Under the pieces are notes generated by a model. The model searched no databases. It was not told where the DNA came from and was given only the letters and a program-made list of their open reading frames with translations. DNA of 64,000 nucleotides from Corynebacterium humireducens NBRC 106098 = DSM 45392 (GTDB lineage: Bacteria > Actinomycetota > Actinomycetes > Mycobacteriales > Mycobacteriaceae), in the NCBI RefSeq assembly GCF_000819445.1, contig NZ_CP005286.1, positions 1,488,001 through 1,552,000 on the forward strand, in the 5' to 3' direction. Positions 1-8,388 of this stretch are shown here, piece after piece. Both the position numbers and the translations under genes were made by a program. The first letter of the stretch is position 1, and each line of letters opens with the position of its first letter.

Positions 1-1793
1 AGGTTGACCACACGCCCGGCGGTGGCTCCCACGACGGCGTTGACGGCCTGGGTCACGGCCACGAACACCGCGGACACGCCCCACAGGGCGAACAGGAGCA
101 TCACCGGGTGGGCGACGTCGATGCGGATGAGCTGCGTGAGCACGACCCACACGAGCAGGGCCTGACCGGTGCCGACCACGAGGCCGGGCAGGTAGCTGGC
201 CAGCACGGCACGGAAGGGGGCTGTGCCGGAGTCGACGGCGCGGCGCTGCAGCGGGTGGAGCACCATCCACATGACGGTCGCCCCCATGAACATGGCCAGG
301 CTGAGGAAGAAGGGGGCGAGTCCGGTGCCGAAGGTGGTCATGTCGTGGGCCGTCAGTTCGCGGGTGACCGGTGTCGCGGCGGAGCGGGAACCCGCGTCCA
401 GGGAGTCCCCCTCCCAGCGCGGGACGTCCTCGGCGGCCCCGCGCAGGCGGAGGCTGAGCTCCCCGGCGCCGGCGTCGAGTTCGCCCAGGCCGCTGTTCAG
501 CGTCCGGGAGCCGGCGTCCAGTTCCACCAGTCCGTCGCGCAGGGCGGAAGCCCCGATGGTGAGCTGGGTGCTGCCCTCGGCGAGTCGGCTGGTGCCGTCG
601 GCCAGCGAACGGGTACCGATGACCAGCTGGGTCGACCCGTCCTGGAGCTGGCGCAGCCCCTCGGCCAGCTCCTGTGAGGCGGTGGCGGCGTTGTCCACGC
701 CGCTGCGGTACCCCGAGTCCGGGTCGGAGAGCTGGGTGGCGATCTGCCGGGCGCCCTCCTGGAGCGCGGTGAGCTGCCCCGCGGTCTCTGCACCGATGCC
801 CTGTTCCCGGACCTGGGCCGCAGCCTGATCGACCTGGTCGGCCAGGCCGACGGCGGCGGGGAGGCCCGACTGGCGCAACTGGGTGGACACGGTGATCAGC
901 GGGGCGAGCACGTTGTCCTGCAGTGCGGTCGCCGAGGCTGCGACGCCGCCCACGGCGTCGACACCCGCGGAGACCTGACGGGCCCCGGCGGCCAGTTGGT
1001 CGGTGGCGGCCTGCAGCTGGCCGAGGCCGTCGGCGAGGCGGGCGGAGCCGTCGGTGGCGGTCGCCAGGCCGGCGTCGAGACGCTCGGCGCCGTCGGCGAG
1101 AAGGGCGGCGCCGTCCGCGGCCTCACCGGCACCCTGCCCGAGGCGGGTGGAGCCGTCGGCCAGGTCGTCGGCACCGGCGCGGGCCCGGTCACTGCCTGCG
1201 GCGAGTCGGGCGGAACCGCTGGCGGCACTGCCTGTCCCCTCCGCCAGCTGCCCGGCTCCGTCGGCGGCCTGGTCCAGTCCGGTGCCGATCGTGCCGTAGC
1301 CGACGAGGAGACGGTTGGTGATCGCCTCTCCCAGCTGCGCGTTGATCTCCTCGAGCATGATCGTGGTGATCTGGTTGCCCAGCACCGTCGGGATGAGGCC
1401 GTTGGTGTTGTTGAACGCCACGTTGAGGGTCGCCTGCTCCGGAGCCCCGGAGTCGAGGCTGGTCACGGCGTGGCTGAAGTTCCGCGGGATCTCCACGGCG
1501 AAGTAGTAGCTGCCGTCGGAGACGCCGTCCCGGGCCTCCTCCGCGGGGACGAGGTGGAGATCGACCGCCTCAGCGTCGACGAGCGCGTCGGCGATCTCCC
1601 CGCCGATCTCGCCGTCGTCGGAGTTGACCAGGGCGACCGGCAGCCGGTCGAGGTGACCGACCGGATCCTGGTAGGCCCACACGAACAGTCCGCCGAAGAT
1701 GAGCGGCAGGCACATGATCACCACCAGCGCCAGCGGCGGGAGGGTGCCGCGGCGGAAGCGGCGGAGTTCGGTGCCGATGTGCAGGAGCGACAT
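1..1793 (-). CDS. YhgE/Pip-type membrane protein (3' end outside window)
   Basis: The reading frame is open from an ATG at 1793 to the window edge, about 597 residues, so the C-terminus is missing. An N-terminal membrane helix lies near residues 18-40. It is followed by an extracellular-type domain and a long alanine/glycine/leucine-rich central stretch with repeated L-x-x-G-x-x-x-L patterns (such as QLAEGTGSAASGSARLAAG), which is typical of YhgE/Pip proteins. Several membrane helices follow towards the cut end. Family members are ABC-2-permease-like envelope proteins; phage infection protein Pip is the named relative. The start is 1 nt after the stop of the ATPase-like gene, so the two are translationally coupled. 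The substrate is unknown. Confidence 0.85.
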   Translation of the reverse strand, partial: MSLLHIGTELRRFRRGTLPPLALVVIMCLPLIFGGLFVWAYQDPVGHLDRLPVALVNSDDGEIGGEIADALVDAEAVDLHLVPAEEARDGVSDGSYYFAVEIPRNFSHAVTSLDSGAPEQATLNVAFNNTNGLIPTVLGNQITTIMLEEINAQLGEAITNRLLVGYGTIGTGLDQAADGAGQLAEGTGSAASGSARLAAGSDRARAGADDLADGSTRLGQGAGEAADGAALLADGAERLDAGLATATDGSARLADGLGQLQAATDQLAAGARQVSAGVDAVGGVAASATALQDNVLAPLITVSTQLRQSGLPAAVGLADQVDQAAAQVREQGIGAETAGQLTALQEGARQIATQLSDPDSGYRSGVDNAATASQELAEGLRQLQDGSTQLVIGTRSLADGTSRLAEGSTQLTIGASALRDGLVELDAGSRTLNSGLGELDAGAGELSLRLRGAAEDVPRWEGDSLDAGSRSAATPVTRELTAHDMTTFGTGLAPFFLSLAMFMGATVMWMVLHPLQRRAVDSGTAPFRAVLASYLPGLVVGTGQALLVWVVLTQLIRIDVAHPVMLLFALWGVSAVFVAVTQAVNAVVGATAGRVVN

Positions 1794-1794
1794 G

Positions 1795-2457
1795 TCAGGC
1801 CACCTCGGTCAGCTCGGGGAGAAGGGGGACGTACCGGTCGTCCGTGTCCGGCTCGACGGGGTTGACCGTGCTGACCACCACCGGCAGGTCCCCGCTCAGG
1901 GGCCGGAGGCGGGCGATCATGCGGTCGCGCAGTTCCAGGGAGCGCAGCTGGTCGATGTCGTCGACGACCAGGGCGGAGGCGTTCTCCCGGGCCAGCAGGG
2001 CCAGCATGATCCGCAGGGCGAACCGTTCGGAGACGGGCAGGTCCTGAACCGGGGTCCGGGGGTCGGGGTCGAGGTCGAGCCGGTCACAGAGGGTGGCCAC
2101 CCGGTCGTCGGAGAACACGTCGCGCGGGATCGGCCGCCAGAAGGGGCGCGACCAGGCGAGCTGCTCGCGGACGACGTCGCGCACGGGCACGAGGCGTTCC
2201 AGGCTGTCGACGGGGGTGGCGCCGGCGAGCGCCACCCGGGGGAACAGGTCGCGGGGTGCGGTCGCCTCCCCGAGGTGGACGCTGCCGCCCCGTGCTTTCC
2301 GACGCCCCGCCAGCGTCAGGCTCAGCGCGGTGGCGTAGTTCTCCCGCGCGGTGTGGAGGAGGGTGAGTCCGGGGCCGGTGGTGAAGGTCCACGGCCCGCC
2401 GGTCTGGTCCTCCCCCACGGTGAGGTCGACTGTGCGGAGGTAATCCACGGTGGTCAC
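1795..2457 (-). CDS. Degenerate ABC-type ATP-binding protein, partner of the YhgE/Pip protein
   Basis: About 220 residues with the outline of an ABC ATPase: a short beta-rich start, a P-loop position, a helical middle and a Walker-B-like hydrophobic strand (SALVVDDID). The P-loop position reads GPGLTLLHTAREN, which lacks the GKST lysine. The signature region reads LPVSERFALRI instead of LSGGQ. It therefore may not hydrolyse ATP, or may act as a regulatory subunit. It ends 1 nt before the membrane-protein start, so the pair probably works as one unit. The start is uncertain: GTG at 2457, 2448 and 2490 are all in frame. AAGGAC sits just before 2457 and is better spaced for 2448. Confidence 0.7.
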   Translation of the reverse strand: MTTVDYLRTVDLTVGEDQTGGPWTFTTGPGLTLLHTARENYATALSLTLAGRRKARGGSVHLGEATAPRDLFPRVALAGATPVDSLERLVPVRDVVREQLAWSRPFWRPIPRDVFSDDRVATLCDRLDLDPDPRTPVQDLPVSERFALRIMLALLARENASALVVDDIDQLRSLELRDRMIARLRPLSGDLPVVVSTVNPVEPDTDDRYVPLLPELTEVA

Positions 2458-2481
2458 GTCCTTTTTGCTAAGCGGAGGATT

Positions 2482-2508
2482 AACTATCACTTCTGGAGCG
2501 CTATAGTT
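2482..2508. promoter_or_regulatory. Inverted repeat, candidate TetR operator
   Basis: AACTAT (2482-2487) and ATAGTT (2503-2508) form perfect 6-bp arms around a 15-nt spacer. They lie between the divergent ATPase-like gene and the TetR gene. A TetR-family repressor encoded next door would be the natural ligand; this is inference from position. Confidence 0.45.
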
Positions 2509-2541
2509 CTCCCCTGAACCCCGATTGTCAAGGAGGCACCC

Positions 2542-3099
2542 ATGCGAGCCGATGCCCTAGTCCGCCGCCGCCTGCTCATCGACGCCGCCACCGAGCTCTT
2601 CTGCACCACCCACCCCGCGGAGGTCACCCTCGAGGCGGTCGCGAAGAAGGCGGGGGTCGGGATCGCGACGCTCTACCGCAACTTCGCCGACCGTGAGGAG
2701 CTCATGGTCGAGTGCGCCGCCTCCGCCCTGCGCCGGGCCGTCGCCATCGCCCAGCAGGCGCTCGCCGACTTCGCGGACGACCCGGCCGCCGCCTGGGAGG
2801 GATTCGTGCGCGGCCTCGTCGACCTCGGCGTCGGTCCCCTCGTCCCCGCGCTGGCCCCCGAGCACCTCACCGAGCTGCCCCCGGCCGTCAACGCCGTCCG
2901 CGACGAGCTGGCGGGCAGCATCTCCGACCTGCTCAGCCGCGCCCAGGAGGCGGGGCTGGCCGACCCCTCCCTCAGCGGGCCGCAGTTCATGGCCCAGCTC
3001 ATCGTGATCACCCGCCCCCCGATCAGCGGGGTCCTCGATCTCGACCCGGACGTCACCGACCGTCTGGTGACGGCCCTGCTGCTGCCTCCGGCCCGCTGA
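2542..3099 (+). CDS. TetR/AcrR-family transcriptional regulator
   Basis: 185 residues. The N-terminal helix-turn-helix spans about residues 8-55, with the usual TetR pattern LIDAATELF...TLEAVAKKAGVGIATLYRNFADREEL. The C-terminal ligand domain is alanine/leucine rich. A good ribosome site, AGGAGGC, precedes the ATG. It is divergent from the YhgE/Pip operon with an inverted repeat between them, so it likely controls that efflux-like pair. The last 47 bp overlap the convergent helicase gene. Inducer unknown. Confidence 0.9.
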   Translation: MRADALVRRRLLIDAATELFCTTHPAEVTLEAVAKKAGVGIATLYRNFADREELMVECAASALRRAVAIAQQALADFADDPAAAWEGFVRGLVDLGVGPLVPALAPEHLTELPPAVNAVRDELAGSISDLLSRAQEAGLADPSLSGPQFMAQLIVITRPPISGVLDLDPDVTDRLVTALLLPPAR

Positions 3100-5716
3100 A
3101 GCCCAGCCGCTCCCGCTCCGCCCTGATGATGGCCTCCGCGAGCTGTCCCTCCGTGACGTCCACGGCGTCGTCCACCTGCGCGGACTCTGAGGGGCGGGCG
3201 TAGGCGTCGAAAAGCTGCGTCTTGCCGGCGAGCATCTCCACCATGCGCTCGTCGACGGTGTCGTCGCCGATGAGGCGGTGCACCAGCACCGTGGAGGTCT
3301 GCCCCATGCGGTGGGCGCGGGCGATGGCCTGCGCCTCGATCGAGGGCTTGACCTGGGGCTCGACGAGGATGACCACGGACGCGGCCTGGATGTTGAGTCC
3401 GGTGCCGCCCGCGGTGATCTGGGCGATGAGGGCCGAGCCGGCGGGGGCGGCCGCGAGGTCGTCGATGAGCTCCTGACGGGCGGCCGGGGAGACCTGCCCG
3501 GAGAGCCGCCCGACGACGCGGTCCCCCAGCTCCTCCTCGAGGCGGTCGAGCACGTCGAGGAAGTAGGTGAAGATGAGCACGCGCCGGTCGGCCTCGGCGG
3601 CCTCCTCGACGATCTCGCGGATGCGCTCCAGCTTCGCGGGCACCGCCTTCGGGGTGGTCATGGCGGCGCGGCGCATGGCCATGAAGTTCCCGGCGCGCAC
3701 GGCCTCGGCGTAGTGGCGGTGGTCGGCCGGGGTGAGGTCGATCCAGTCGGTCTGTTCGAGGCGCTCGGGGAGTTCGTCAAGGACGTCGGCTTGATTGCGG
3801 CGCAGGTAGGCCGGGGCGATGTGCCGGCGGAAGTCCGCGGCCTGCATCGTCGACATGCCCGTGGTCAGCAGGTCGGGGGCCACGAAGCCGACGAGCGTGG
3901 CGAACTCCTGGACGCGGTTCTCCAGCGGCGTGCCGGAGAGCAGCAGGGCGTGCGAGGCGGCGTCGATGAAGCGGCGCACCGCCTTCGTGCGGCCGGTGGA
4001 GGGGTTCTTGATCATGTGGGCCTCGTCGACGACGACGAAGTCCGGGTGGCGCAGCTGCGTGGTGCGCGCGCCGTCGTAGGTGAGCAGGCAGATGCCGCCG
4101 GTCTCCTCCCACGCCCGGACGGCGTCGACGCGGTCGGTACCGTGGGCACGGTAGACGGGCAGGTCGGTGAAGCGGCGGGACTCGCGCTCCCAGTTCGTCA
4201 TCACCGACGCCGGGCACACCACGAGGGTGTGCCGCCGCCCCTCGGCGTAGAGGTGCGCGGCAGCGGCCAGCGCCTGGACGGTCTTGCCCAGGCCCATGTC
4301 GTCGCCGAGGATGACCTTCTCCTGCACGAGGGTGAAGCGGGCGCCGAAGGACTGGTAGCCGCGCAGGTGCAGGTCGGTCAGGTGGGTCCGGTCGAGGCGG
4401 AGGGCGCGGATCCGCTCGAGGACGTCGGCCGCCAGGTCGTCGCCGCCCTCGACCTCCAGGTCGAGCAGGGTGGCCAGCAGCGCCTGGTAGTGGGCGGGTC
4501 GGCTGAGGTAGTCGGCCCACGTGTCCCCGGAGAGGCTCACCGGGCGGGCCGGGGCGAGGATGTCGGGGTTGACTTGGGCCCAGTCGATGTCGTCGCTGAA
4601 CTCACGCCACTCGGGTGAGCCGGGGTCGGCGAGCACGTCCCACAGTCCACCGGTGGCGGGAACCTTCTCCGCGTACGCGAGGATGCGGCGGCGGCGGGCG
4701 CGCTGGATCTCGTCGAGGACGTTGATCTGGTCGAACTGCGCCAGCAGCCGGACCAGTCCGGTGGCCGCCCGGGTGGGTGTGTCGCCGATGCCGGTGGTGT
4801 GCGTGCCGACGGCCTCCTGCCGCAGCGTCTCCGCCGCCGCGCGCAGGCGGCGGGCGGTGGTCGCACCGATGCCCTGGATCTGGGTGAGGCGGCCGGTGGG
4901 CATGGCCAGGACGTCGGCGACGGTGAACACGCCGATGTCCTCGAGCCCGGCGAAGCGCAGGCGTTCGTTGGTGGCGGTGCGCAGCGCGTCGACGGGCAGC
5001 TGCCGCAGGAGGATCTCCGCCCTCTCCGCGGTGAGGGCCGTGAGCAGCCGTTCGGCCTGCTGCCGCAGCGCCGGCTCGGAGTGCGGGTCGGCGGCCAGGG
5101 CACGCGCCCGGGACAGCACGTCCGCTTGCCGTGTGGCGTCGTGCTGGTGCAGTGTCCGGCCCGACGCGCCGAGGGCCTTGCCCACCCGCTCCCGCGCCGC
5201 CGCCAGCAGGTGCTCGGGCGTGCCGTGGCTGCCCGGGTGGAGGTGCACGCCGCGGGACTGCAACTGGTCGGCCTGTCCGGCGATGTCCAGGTAGGTGCGG
5301 ATGTCCAGGTCCAGCGCGCGGAAGGAGTGGTCGTACAGGCGCGCCTGCAGGTCGGTGGCCGCGGTCCGCGCCTGGGCCAGCCGGGCGCCGCCGAAGAGTC
5401 TGCCGAGCAGACCCGGCGCGGCCCCCTCAGCCTGGCTCCGGAGGGAGGTGAGGACGGCGGCGGCCGCCAGGTACTGGCGGATGCGCCCCCAGGAGTTGGG
5501 CAGGCGGTCGAGTTCCACGGAGGAGTAGAAGCCGGCGGGCCAGGTGACCGCCCCCGGCGGGAGGAGGTGGCAGGTCTCCCCCAGGGCGACGGCGCCGCGG
5601 GTGTCCGGGGTGAGGCGGGGGGCGTCGATACGCCGGGACGCCTCGGTGGCACGGTGCAGGACGTCGTCGGCCTCCCGTAGGAGGGCGTCGAGGTCGGCGC
5701 GGGTGAAATCAGCCAT
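3053..5716 (-). CDS. SNF2-family DEAD/DEAH-box helicase with helix-hairpin-helix
   Basis: 887 residues. The N-terminal half is helical and unassigned. A helix-hairpin-helix (TQIQGIGATTARRLRAA) lies around residues 285-305. The SF2 core follows: motif I GDDMGLGKT near 470, motif II DEAH near 563, SGTPLENR, then the C-terminal helicase domain with ITAGGTGLNIQ and ARAHRMGQT. This is the Snf2/RapA order of motifs, so it is an ATP-dependent DNA translocase, probably in nucleic-acid remodelling or repair. ATG 5716 is used; ATG 5725 is also in frame. The frame stays open up to 6823, but the upstream part is the shadow of the divergent CBS gene. The 3' end overlaps the TetR gene by 47 bp. Confidence 0.9.
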   Translation of the reverse strand: MADFTRADLDALLREADDVLHRATEASRRIDAPRLTPDTRGAVALGETCHLLPPGAVTWPAGFYSSVELDRLPNSWGRIRQYLAAAAVLTSLRSQAEGAAPGLLGRLFGGARLAQARTAATDLQARLYDHSFRALDLDIRTYLDIAGQADQLQSRGVHLHPGSHGTPEHLLAAARERVGKALGASGRTLHQHDATRQADVLSRARALAADPHSEPALRQQAERLLTALTAERAEILLRQLPVDALRTATNERLRFAGLEDIGVFTVADVLAMPTGRLTQIQGIGATTARRLRAAAETLRQEAVGTHTTGIGDTPTRAATGLVRLLAQFDQINVLDEIQRARRRRILAYAEKVPATGGLWDVLADPGSPEWREFSDDIDWAQVNPDILAPARPVSLSGDTWADYLSRPAHYQALLATLLDLEVEGGDDLAADVLERIRALRLDRTHLTDLHLRGYQSFGARFTLVQEKVILGDDMGLGKTVQALAAAAHLYAEGRRHTLVVCPASVMTNWERESRRFTDLPVYRAHGTDRVDAVRAWEETGGICLLTYDGARTTQLRHPDFVVVDEAHMIKNPSTGRTKAVRRFIDAASHALLLSGTPLENRVQEFATLVGFVAPDLLTTGMSTMQAADFRRHIAPAYLRRNQADVLDELPERLEQTDWIDLTPADHRHYAEAVRAGNFMAMRRAAMTTPKAVPAKLERIREIVEEAAEADRRVLIFTYFLDVLDRLEEELGDRVVGRLSGQVSPAARQELIDDLAAAPAGSALIAQITAGGTGLNIQAASVVILVEPQVKPSIEAQAIARAHRMGQTSTVLVHRLIGDDTVDERMVEMLAGKTQLFDAYARPSESAQVDDAVDVTEGQLAEAIIRAERERLGFSGPEAAAGPSPDGR

Positions 5717-5733
5717 GGTTCTCATCTTCTCAC

Positions 5734-5739
5734 TACCCT
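5734..5739 (+). promoter_or_regulatory. -10 box TACCCT, leaderless promoter of the HEPN-like/CBS gene
   Basis: TACCCT is 7 nt before the GTG start and there is no ribosome site between them, as expected for a leaderless transcript. Confidence 0.5.
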
Positions 5740-5746
5740 GAGAAGT

Positions 5747-6481
5747 GTGAGTGAGCAGACATCTACCAACCGCGCCATCCCTTTCCTGGCGGCCTTCAAC
5801 GACATCGAGGCCTATCTGCGGGAGTTGCTGAACGCGAAGAAGTCCGACAACTTCCGGTGGATGGTGGACCAGGCGGTGCGTCGGCACCTGATCTCGGAGG
5901 ATCACGCGGGTGACCTCAAGGAGTTCGCGGAGCTGCGCAACGCGATCAGCCACGGGCGCTACACCGAGGACATGCGGCCCATCGCGGAGCCGCTGGAGGA
6001 GACGGTGCGTGACATCGAGCGGATCCGGGACATCCTGCGCGATCCGCCGACGGCCCTGGGGGTGCTCGGTCATCATGAGGTGCGTACCGTCGCCCCGGAC
6101 GACGACATCCGGGAGGCCCTGCGCATCATCCGTTCGACGACGATCTCGCAGCTGCCGATCTACGACGACGGCCGCTGCATCGGCATCCTGACCACCAACA
6201 CCATCGCGCGGTGGGTGGCCGCGGACCTGGACGACAACGACCACCTCGACGCCCGCACGATCGCCGAGGTGCTCGACTGGGCGGAGGACAACGACCGGGC
6301 GCTGTTCCTCCCCCGTGACGTGCTGGCCCAGGAGGCCATCGACGCCCTGACGACGCCGAAGAAGGACGGGTCGATGCCACGGGCGGCGATCATCACCGAG
6401 CACGGCCGCAAGGACCAGCGGCCGATCCGTGTCATCGGCGGGTCGGACATCGCGGTGCTCATGGAGGCCGTGGCGACGTAG
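5747..6481 (+). CDS. HEPN-like domain fused to CBS-domain pair
   Basis: 244 residues. Residues 10-100 are helical and contain RNAISH (R64, N65, H69), which fits the R-x4-6-H motif of HEPN domains, many of which are metal-independent RNases. Residues 105-240 resemble a CBS pair: a first repeat with ALRIIRSTTISQLPIYDDGRCIGILTT, and a second, more divergent half containing PRAAIITEHGRKDQRPIRVIGGSDIAVL. CBS pairs bind adenosyl nucleotides. The combination suggests a nucleotide-sensing RNA-directed protein, but the activity is inferred only from the motif. It is divergent from the SNF2 helicase across about 20 bp, so a shared role is possible. The GTG start is chosen because a -10 box lies 7 nt upstream. 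Confidence 0.75.
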   Translation: MSEQTSTNRAIPFLAAFNDIEAYLRELLNAKKSDNFRWMVDQAVRRHLISEDHAGDLKEFAELRNAISHGRYTEDMRPIAEPLEETVRDIERIRDILRDPPTALGVLGHHEVRTVAPDDDIREALRIIRSTTISQLPIYDDGRCIGILTTNTIARWVAADLDDNDHLDARTIAEVLDWAEDNDRALFLPRDVLAQEAIDALTTPKKDGSMPRAAIITEHGRKDQRPIRVIGGSDIAVLMEAVAT

Positions 6482-6496
6482 TCCGGAGGTGACACC

Positions 6497-6526
6497 TTGA
6501 CACGATGTTGACATGTCACATACAGT
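6497..6526 (+). promoter_or_regulatory. Promoter of the luciferase-like/FMN reductase pair, with central palindrome
   Basis: TTGACA (6497-6502) and TACAGT (6521-6526) are 18 nt apart, a near-consensus sigma-A promoter. A perfect 10-bp palindrome, TGACATGTCA (6509-6518), fills the spacer and could be an operator. Confidence 0.65.
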
Positions 6527-6563
6527 GGGGGCCATTAGCGAAACAACTGAGGAGAAACCCACC

Positions 6564-7691
6564 ATGCAGTTCGGCATCTTCACCATCGGCGACGTCACCA
6601 CGGACCCCACCAACGGCCAGACCCCCACCGAGCACGAGCGGATCAAGGCGACCCTCGCCATCGCCCGGAAGGCCGAGGAGGTGGGCCTCGACGTCTTCGC
6701 CACCGGCGAGCACCACAACCCGCCCTTCGTCGCCCCCGCCAATCCCCCGGTCCTGCTCGCCCACATCGCCGCCCAGACCGAGAAGCTCATCCTCTCCACC
6801 GCGACGACCCTCATCACCACCAACGACCCGGTCCGCCTGGCCGAGGACTACGCCTACCTGCAGCACCTCGCCGACGGCCGCGTCGACCTCATGATGGGCC
6901 GCGGCAACACCGGCCCCGTCTACCCGTGGTTCGGCCAGGACATCCGCCAGGGCATCCCGCTGGCGATCGAGAACTACCACCTCCTGCGCCGCCTGTGGCG
7001 TGAGCCGGTGGTCAACTGGCAGGGCCAGTTCCGCACCCCACTGCAGGGCTTCACCGCGACCCCGGCACCGCTGGACGACGTCCCGCCCTTCGTGTGGCAC
7101 GGCTCGATCCGCTCCGTGCAGATCGCCGAGCAGGCCGCCTACTACGGCGACGGCTTCTTCCACAACAACATCTTCTGGAACAAGGAGCACACCGCGAAGA
7201 TGGTGGACATCTACCGTCGCCGCTACGAGCAGTACGGCCACGGCCAGGCTGACCAGGCGATCGTCGGCCTCGGCGGCCAGGTGTTCATCGGCGAGACGGA
7301 GCAGGCCGCGAAGGACTTCTTCCGCCCCTACTTCGACAACGCCCCGGTGTACGGCCACGGCCCCTCCCTCGAGGAGTTCACCGACATGACCCCGCTGACG
7401 GTGGGCACCGTCGAGCAGGTCATCGACCGCACGATGGAGTTCGCCGACTGGGTGGGCGACTACCAGCGCCAGCTCTTCCTCGTCGACCACGCCGGCCTGC
7501 CGCTGGAGGTCGTCCTGGACCAGATCGAGATCCTGGGCACCCAGGTCGTCCCCGAGCTGCGCCGCCGCATGGAGGCCCGCCGCCCGGAGCACGTCCCCTC
7601 CAACCCGCCGACGCACGCGTCGCTCAAGGAGAACCGCAACTCCCCGCACTTCCGGGTCTCCCCGGGTGAGTCCGCAGAGGAGGCCAAGTAG
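6564..7691 (+). CDS. CE1758-type FMN-dependent luciferase-like monooxygenase
   Basis: 375 residues of the bacterial-luciferase (LLM) TIM-barrel fold: MQFGIFTIGD at the start, ATGEHHNPPF near residue 50, TATTLITTNDPVRLAEDYAYL and DGRVDLMMGRGNTGPVYPWFG, all typical of flavin-dependent LLM enzymes. It uses reduced FMN and O2; the organic substrate is not known. ATG 6564 has GGAG upstream. The stop overlaps the start of the next gene by 1 nt (TAGTG), so the two are coupled. The length and the paired reductase match the CE1758/CE1759 duo first named from C. efficiens. Confidence 0.9.
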   Translation: MQFGIFTIGDVTTDPTNGQTPTEHERIKATLAIARKAEEVGLDVFATGEHHNPPFVAPANPPVLLAHIAAQTEKLILSTATTLITTNDPVRLAEDYAYLQHLADGRVDLMMGRGNTGPVYPWFGQDIRQGIPLAIENYHLLRRLWREPVVNWQGQFRTPLQGFTATPAPLDDVPPFVWHGSIRSVQIAEQAAYYGDGFFHNNIFWNKEHTAKMVDIYRRRYEQYGHGQADQAIVGLGGQVFIGETEQAAKDFFRPYFDNAPVYGHGPSLEEFTDMTPLTVGTVEQVIDRTMEFADWVGDYQRQLFLVDHAGLPLEVVLDQIEILGTQVVPELRRRMEARRPEHVPSNPPTHASLKENRNSPHFRVSPGESAEEAK

Positions 7692-8353
7692 TGCGTACCC
7701 TGACCGTCATCTCCGCCGGCCTGGGCGTCCCGTCGACGACCCGCCAGGTCGCCGACCAGATCGCCGCGGCCACCTCGGCCGCGGTCTCCGCGCGGGGTGA
7801 GAACCTGCAGATCCAGGTCATCGAGCTGCGCGAACTGGTCAACGACCTGGGCCGCGCCCTGACCACCGGCATGTCCTCCCCCGCCCTCGACGAGGCGAAG
7901 GAACTCGTCTCCGCCTCCGACGGCCTCATCGTGGCCACGCCGGTGTTCAAGGCCAGCTACTCGGGACTGTTCAAGACGTTCTTCGACGTCCTCGACCGGG
8001 ACGCCCTCAACGGCATGCCCGTCATCATCGCCGCCACCGCCGGCACCGCACGTCACTCCCTGGTGCTCGACTACGCGATCCGTCCGCTGCTCACCTACAT
8101 GCGTGCCTTCGTGGTGCCCACCGGCGTCTTCGCCGCGACAGACGACTTCGGCTCCGAGGAGGGATCGCTTCTCGACGCCCGCGTGAACCGCGCCGCCGCC
8201 GAGCTCGCGGACCAGATGGTCGCCTCCGCCAGCGTCGGCGGCCTGGGCGGGGTCACCTCCGCCGGGCAGGCCACCCGCCGCCTCACGGGCGTGGACCCCG
8301 CCGAGAACCTCGTGCCGTTCTCCCAGCTGCTGCGCGGCCACGACGGCATGTGA
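7691..8353 (+). CDS. CE1759-type NAD(P)H-dependent FMN reductase
   Basis: 220 residues with a flavodoxin-like fold of the NADPH-dependent FMN reductase family. It begins RTLTVISAGLGVPSTTRQVADQ and contains SDGLIVATPVFKASYSGLFKTFFDVLD, the flavin-loop region of SsuE-like reductases. It should supply reduced FMN to the monooxygenase encoded immediately upstream; the GTG start overlaps that gene's stop by one base. The promoter at 6497 probably serves both. Confidence 0.9.
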   Translation: MRTLTVISAGLGVPSTTRQVADQIAAATSAAVSARGENLQIQVIELRELVNDLGRALTTGMSSPALDEAKELVSASDGLIVATPVFKASYSGLFKTFFDVLDRDALNGMPVIIAATAGTARHSLVLDYAIRPLLTYMRAFVVPTGVFAATDDFGSEEGSLLDARVNRAAAELADQMVASASVGGLGGVTSAGQATRRLTGVDPAENLVPFSQLLRGHDGM

Positions 8354-8376
8354 CCCGACCCCGGAGAGGGTTTGGC

Positions 8377-8382
8377 TATCAT
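8377..8382 (+). promoter_or_regulatory. -10 box TATCAT, leaderless promoter
   Basis: TATCAT lies 6 nt before ATG 8389 of the transglutaminase-fold gene. It decides that start over the in-frame ATG at 8350. Confidence 0.5.
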
Positions 8383-8388
8383 GCGGCC

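Noticed and set aside
5717..6823. The helicase frame stays open for 1.1 kb upstream of ATG 5716
   Set aside because: That part is antisense to the HEPN-like/CBS gene and has no helicase-like sequence; homologues start near MADF.
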